Assembly: GCA_964036295.1 (NCBI GenBank)
Contig: OZ038465.1
Span: forward strand, 10,485,667-10,549,666
From: Plumapathes pennacea
Lineage: Eukaryota; Cnidaria; Anthozoa; Antipatharia; Myriopathidae
Reading direction: 5' to 3'
Length of the DNA stretch: 64,000 bases
Shown: one piece after another, positions 60,460 through 64,000 of the stretch
Numbering within the stretch: the first letter of the stretch is position 1
Layout of the letters: the number at the start of each line of letters is the position of its first letter
The notes under the pieces: model-generated
Told to the model about the DNA's origin: nothing
The model's database searches: none
The model's input: the letters and a program-made list of their open reading frames with translations, nothing else
Program-made: the position numbers and the translations under genes

Positions 60460-63400
60460 TCAGTAAGTCAACTTGCAATCACTGTGTTGCAGAGCCTCCT
60501 TCAGATGTTCAACACCTTCAACGCCTATTTCATTGCAGCTTAGGTTCAGTTTAGTCAACTTGCAATTACTGTGTAGCAGGGCCTCCTTCAGATGTTTAAC
60601 ACCTTCAACGCCGATTCCAATGTTACTTAGGTTCAGTTTAGTCAACTTGCAATGACTGTGTAGCAGAGCCTCCTTCAGATGTTTAAAACCTTCAATGCCG
60701 ATTCCATTTCCGGTTAGGTTCAGTTCAGTCAACTTGCAATCACTGTGTTTCAGAGCCTCCTTCAGATGTTCAGCACCTTTAACGCCGATTCCATTGTAGC
60801 TTAGGTCCAGTTCAGTCAACTTGCAATATTTACTGTGCAGCACGGCCTCCTTCAGATGTTTAACACCTTCATCGCCGATTCCATTGTAGCTTAGGTTCAG
60901 TTCAGTCAACTTGCAATATTTACTGTGTAGCAGGGCCTCCTTCAGATGTTTAACACCTTCAACGCCGATTCTATTGTAGCTTAGGTCCAGTTCAGTCAAC
61001 TTGCAATTACTGTGCAGCAGGGCCTCCTTCAGATGTTTAACACCTTCAACGCCGAATCCATTGTAGGTTAGGTTCAGTTCAGTCAACTTGCAATTACTGT
61101 GTAGCAGAGCCTCCTTCAGATGTTTAACACCTTCAACGCCGATTCCATTTCCGGTTAGGTCCAGTTTAGTCAACTTGTAATCACTGTATAGCAGAGCCTC
61201 CTTCAAATGTTTAACACCTTCATCGCCTATTTTATTGTGGCTTAGGTTCAGTTCAGTCAACTTGCAATTACTGTGTAGCAGGGCCTCCTTCAGATGTTTA
61301 ACATCTTCAACGCCGATTCCATTGTTACTTAGGTTCAGTTTAGTCAACTTGCAATGACTGTGTGGTAGGGTCTCCTTCAGATGTTGAACACCTTCATCGC
61401 CGATTGTACTATGGCTTAGGTCTAGTTTAGTGAGGTGCCGAGCGCCTCTGTCATCAATGCTATTGTTTCCTAAGAATAGAGCTGTTGTCTCAGACTTACT
61501 CGTCAGTAGCTTTGAAAACCCAGCAGGACCAATGTTGTTGGCACTCAGGTCCAGGGAACCCGTGAAACTCGACGCAGCGTGGTTCAGTACGAAAGAAATG
61601 GCGGTGCAGTCGGCGTCAGTGACTCCTGATCCACATAGATTGCATGGACGGTCGATATTTCCTGTAGCATCTGTCACAAAGTCCTTATCGTGGTATTCGA
61701 AGAAACACTTTGTGAGCAAAAGATGTTTTTGATCTTCTCGTTCAATGGCTTGAAACATCGCGTCTCGCAATGTAGTTAGTGGGCATTTCGTCCCAACATT
61801 AGCGGACGGCGATAACAGACCTGCGATGAACTGGAGAACCACATTCCATTTCGGATCTGTCACAGCAGATGAAAGAAATAACTCAAAGTCTCCGAGCGTG
61901 AATTGCTTGACAATGTGTCGAGCGGCAAGGAACTCTTGAATGGTTAAATGGAGGAAAATGTACTGTGGACTACATTCCATCTCCTGAGTGACAATTCCAG
62001 GCATTTCATGGATGATGCCACACGACGTCAGGACATCAACGGGGATACCTTTCATTTCATCAAATACCAACTGCCTTTTGTCAATTCCGTGGTACGCCAC
62101 ATCTGATAGTTTATCAATAGTAGCATCATCGAGTGTTGGTTCTCCTCCTGACTTGAAATGCTCTTTGGTAAACAAGTGCACTATGCGGCTGTACAGTGAC
62201 GTTAACGTAGTAGGAAATGTCTCCTCAGTCATGTCCCCTGATTTCTGAAGGCAATAACAGACAAGGAAACAGTTTATGGGAATGTAGCATAGAGCCAAAA
62301 GATCAGGCCTGCTTCTGATGTACTCATTGACTTCCGCGCTCTTCTCAGAGTTGTCTGCGCCGAAATAATTCTCAACATATTTCTCGATCTTTTCCTCGTC
62401 GAATCCCAATACTTCCACAGTTCTACTGTTGTTGATGTCTCGGTCGTGCTGGATGCTTTCTGAAACTTGGTTGGCACGCGATGTCGTGATTACCGTTGCT
62501 TTTGGGAGGAGCTTACCGGTACAAAGTTTGTAGTACAAAGCCTGAACCGGCATGACACTATCGTCGGCGCGATGCATGTATCTCTCAGCTGTTTCCTTGA
62601 AATTTTGTAGATTAAGAGATTCGTCGAAGCCGTCAAAGATCAGCAAAACCTTGTCTGAGGATTCTCCGATTCTCGTGAACGTGGCGTTATCCAGTTCAAC
62701 CGAGTGTGGACTAGAATTGAGAAGGCCACGAAGGCTGATGTCCTGTGTAATCTTGTTGAGCTGTCTAAAGTTCAGCAGGAAGGCATACTCGTACTTATCC
62801 TTATACAGTTGATTGCTAGCCCATCCTCTGATTATGTTTTCACAAAACATTGTCTTTCCAATGCCTGCTCGACCAATCACAAAAATGTTCTTGGGGGTTC
62901 TTTCTTTTGTTAGCGGCTTCACAAGATCTTCGACGTTATCCAGTTTTGCTATGACCTCTTCTGGTTTAGCGTACTGCCACAAATTTCCCTCTCGTTCATA
63001 CAGCTGGTGTTGCTTTAACTTGTGGGAGACTCTTCTGCGATAAAGAATGAGTTTCGTGAAGATCTGATCAAACTCGAAGTCGGACTTATCATGGACAGTG
63101 GAGAAAAGTTTCTTCACCCTTTGGGTTGAATTAAGGATTTTTTTTCGCATGCGATCTTGATAGGACGGTTTAACAAAACGGCAACATTCAAAGAGAAATT
63201 CCAAAACCGATAAGACGAGGAACACAAAATTCAAAACTGATATCACCGTTATGTTCGCAGCCAGTCGGTCTCTGTACTTGTCTCGACATGCAACAGTCGT
63301 GATATTCAAACTGCTGATGGTGTTGGGGCTGCAAATGAACACCTCAGGAATACTGAAAATGTCGTCTGTTGGATTTGTTACCCAGCCCACGATGACAAAT

Positions 63401-63813
63401 GACGCAAAAGAGATGGTTCTGAAAGCAATCTGTGCAATGTAAATCCTCCGAATTTTTGGGCGCCTGAAGAGCGGAATATCAGGCGGTGGGCAGTCTCTAT
63501 TGTAATAGGCATAGGAAATGTAGAATATCCACAAACAAGCCACAAAGCCTATCGCAATGGACCTATGTTTAAAAACATACGGATAGTGCTGGTCAGAGTA
63601 CTGTTGAAAACACAGCGTGTTAATGTAGGCATCTCTTCCCTTTAACTCCGGTTGTCCCTCATTCTCGCACTTGAATTGTTCCGTAAACTGATCACCAATC
63701 TTTCCCGAGATGAAGGCGGACGTAATGAAGAATAAAACGAGCAGGAAGGTGCCCCAATGATTCTGCGTGCCAGTGAATTCTTTGAACGCGCCCAAAATGG
63801 GGGAAGGATCCAT
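60460..63813 (-). CDS. NLR: four-TM channel-like domain + NACHT + LRRs, 1117 aa
   Basis: Single uninterrupted frame. Residues 1-20 form a short tail. Four hydrophobic segments lie at about 20-38, 86-104, 123-146 and 186-210. The loop between TM1 and TM2 has Cys49 and Cys68, and the loop between TM3 and TM4 has Cys161 and Cys176 with NxT sites; the TM2-TM3 loop is short and basic. This is the layout of innexin/pannexin-type large-pore channels. NACHT follows: Walker A GRAGIGKT (about 314-321), Walker B LLIFDGFDE (about 390-398) and the TTSRA sensor. About eleven 28-29-residue LRRs (LTELNLSYNGIGVEGVKHLK type) fill the last 340 residues. NACHT-LRR proteins are innate sensors that oligomerise on ligand binding. 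The frame ends abruptly in a repeat (CKLTY, stop) through a small deletion. More LRRs lie beyond, so the natural C-terminus was longer. The repeat number may vary by unequal crossing-over. Confidence 0.92.
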   Translation of the reverse strand: MDPSPILGAFKEFTGTQNHWGTFLLVLFFITSAFISGKIGDQFTEQFKCENEGQPELKGRDAYINTLCFQQYSDQHYPYVFKHRSIAIGFVACLWIFYISYAYYNRDCPPPDIPLFRRPKIRRIYIAQIAFRTISFASFVIVGWVTNPTDDIFSIPEVFICSPNTISSLNITTVACRDKYRDRLAANITVISVLNFVFLVLSVLEFLFECCRFVKPSYQDRMRKKILNSTQRVKKLFSTVHDKSDFEFDQIFTKLILYRRRVSHKLKQHQLYEREGNLWQYAKPEEVIAKLDNVEDLVKPLTKERTPKNIFVIGRAGIGKTMFCENIIRGWASNQLYKDKYEYAFLLNFRQLNKITQDISLRGLLNSSPHSVELDNATFTRIGESSDKVLLIFDGFDESLNLQNFKETAERYMHRADDSVMPVQALYYKLCTGKLLPKATVITTSRANQVSESIQHDRDINNSRTVEVLGFDEEKIEKYVENYFGADNSEKSAEVNEYIRSRPDLLALCYIPINCFLVCYCLQKSGDMTEETFPTTLTSLYSRIVHLFTKEHFKSGGEPTLDDATIDKLSDVAYHGIDKRQLVFDEMKGIPVDVLTSCGIIHEMPGIVTQEMECSPQYIFLHLTIQEFLAARHIVKQFTLGDFELFLSSAVTDPKWNVVLQFIAGLLSPSANVGTKCPLTTLRDAMFQAIEREDQKHLLLTKCFFEYHDKDFVTDATGNIDRPCNLCGSGVTDADCTAISFVLNHAASSFTGSLDLSANNIGPAGFSKLLTSKSETTALFLGNNSIDDRGARHLTKLDLSHSTIGDEGVQHLKETLPHSHCKLTKLNLSNNGIGVEDVKHLKEALLHSNCKLTELNLSHNKIGDEGVKHLKEALLYSDYKLTKLDLTGNGIGVEGVKHLKEALLHSNCKLTELNLTYNGFGVEGVKHLKEALLHSNCKLTELDLSYNRIGVEGVKHLKEALLHSKYCKLTELNLSYNGIGDEGVKHLKEAVLHSKYCKLTELDLSYNGIGVKGAEHLKEALKHSDCKLTELNLTGNGIGIEGFKHLKEALLHSHCKLTKLNLSNIGIGVEGVKHLKEALLHSNCKLTKLNLSCNEIGVEGVEHLKEALQHSDCKLTY

Positions 63814-64000
63814 GTCTTGATTGTACTAACCAGTATGAAGGAAACAATTTGGCGGCTGAGAACGTCTGTCTGGTGTGGGAAGAACAAGTGGAGTGCAACT
63901 AAGTGAGCTCGCTTATCGTCAATTGATTTTTCATGCTACTGATATCCCAAAATGCTAGAGAGGAACATAGAACACAACATAAAGATAAAGAATGGATTGT
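63814..64000. other. Upstream region of the NLR gene
   Basis: 187 bp upstream of the NLR start to the window edge. Other-frame ATGs occur but no upstream in-frame extension. No promoter element recognised. Confidence 0.4.

Overview
This is an intron-rich, AT-biased eukaryotic window. Its gene content (FOXK, a full-length metazoan TOP3A, a KCTD protein and a NACHT-LRR receptor), together with many foldback elements, tRNA-derived SINEs, LINEs and LTR elements, points to an anthozoan cnidarian, most likely a reef coral. The species-level guess is inference; the gene assignments rest on spliced reading frames worked out here by joining exons at GT/AG sites with matching phase.

Layout. 1-4547 (minus): the 5' five exons of FOXK (FHA plus forkhead), running off the left edge. 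5393-6573 (plus): a divergent two-exon orphan gene. 7.4-10 kb: repeats, two TTAA-type foldback elements that share one TTAA, and a cysteine-rich fragment. 10160-30137 (minus): TOP3A in 36 small exons. Its introns hold minisatellites, MITEs and SINEs. 30573-37174 (plus): a 19-exon SDS22-type leucine-rich-repeat protein. Its start codon lies 436 bp from that of TOP3A, so the two probably share a bidirectional promoter. 37.5-39.5 kb and 45.95-49.9 kb: two copies of a segmental duplication, each with the same homeobox-like half exon. Between the copies lie a 609-bp TIR element with a 9-bp target duplication, a 739-bp element made of four CRE-bearing units, a single-exon KCTD gene (41584-42243) and LINE debris.

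50.9-64 kb: a minus-strand innate-immune locus. An intact 1117-residue reading frame (60460-63813) encodes a four-helix membrane domain laid out like a large-pore channel (two cysteines in each outer loop), then NACHT, then about eleven near-identical 28-29-residue leucine-rich repeats. The same repeats continue as broken fragments down to 50.9 kb. They are split by an LTR retroelement (itself carrying a solo LTR and a MITE), a LINE 3' end, and a gypsy 3' end with a second LINE nested in its LTR.

The housekeeping half (FOXK, TOP3A, LRR gene) is orderly, while the right third is an NLR locus being expanded and broken by transposons. The best candidate for a new system is the channel-like membrane domain fused to NACHT-LRR. 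Next are the promoter-like CRE/TATA units just upstream of the KCTD gene and the duplicated homeobox-like exon.
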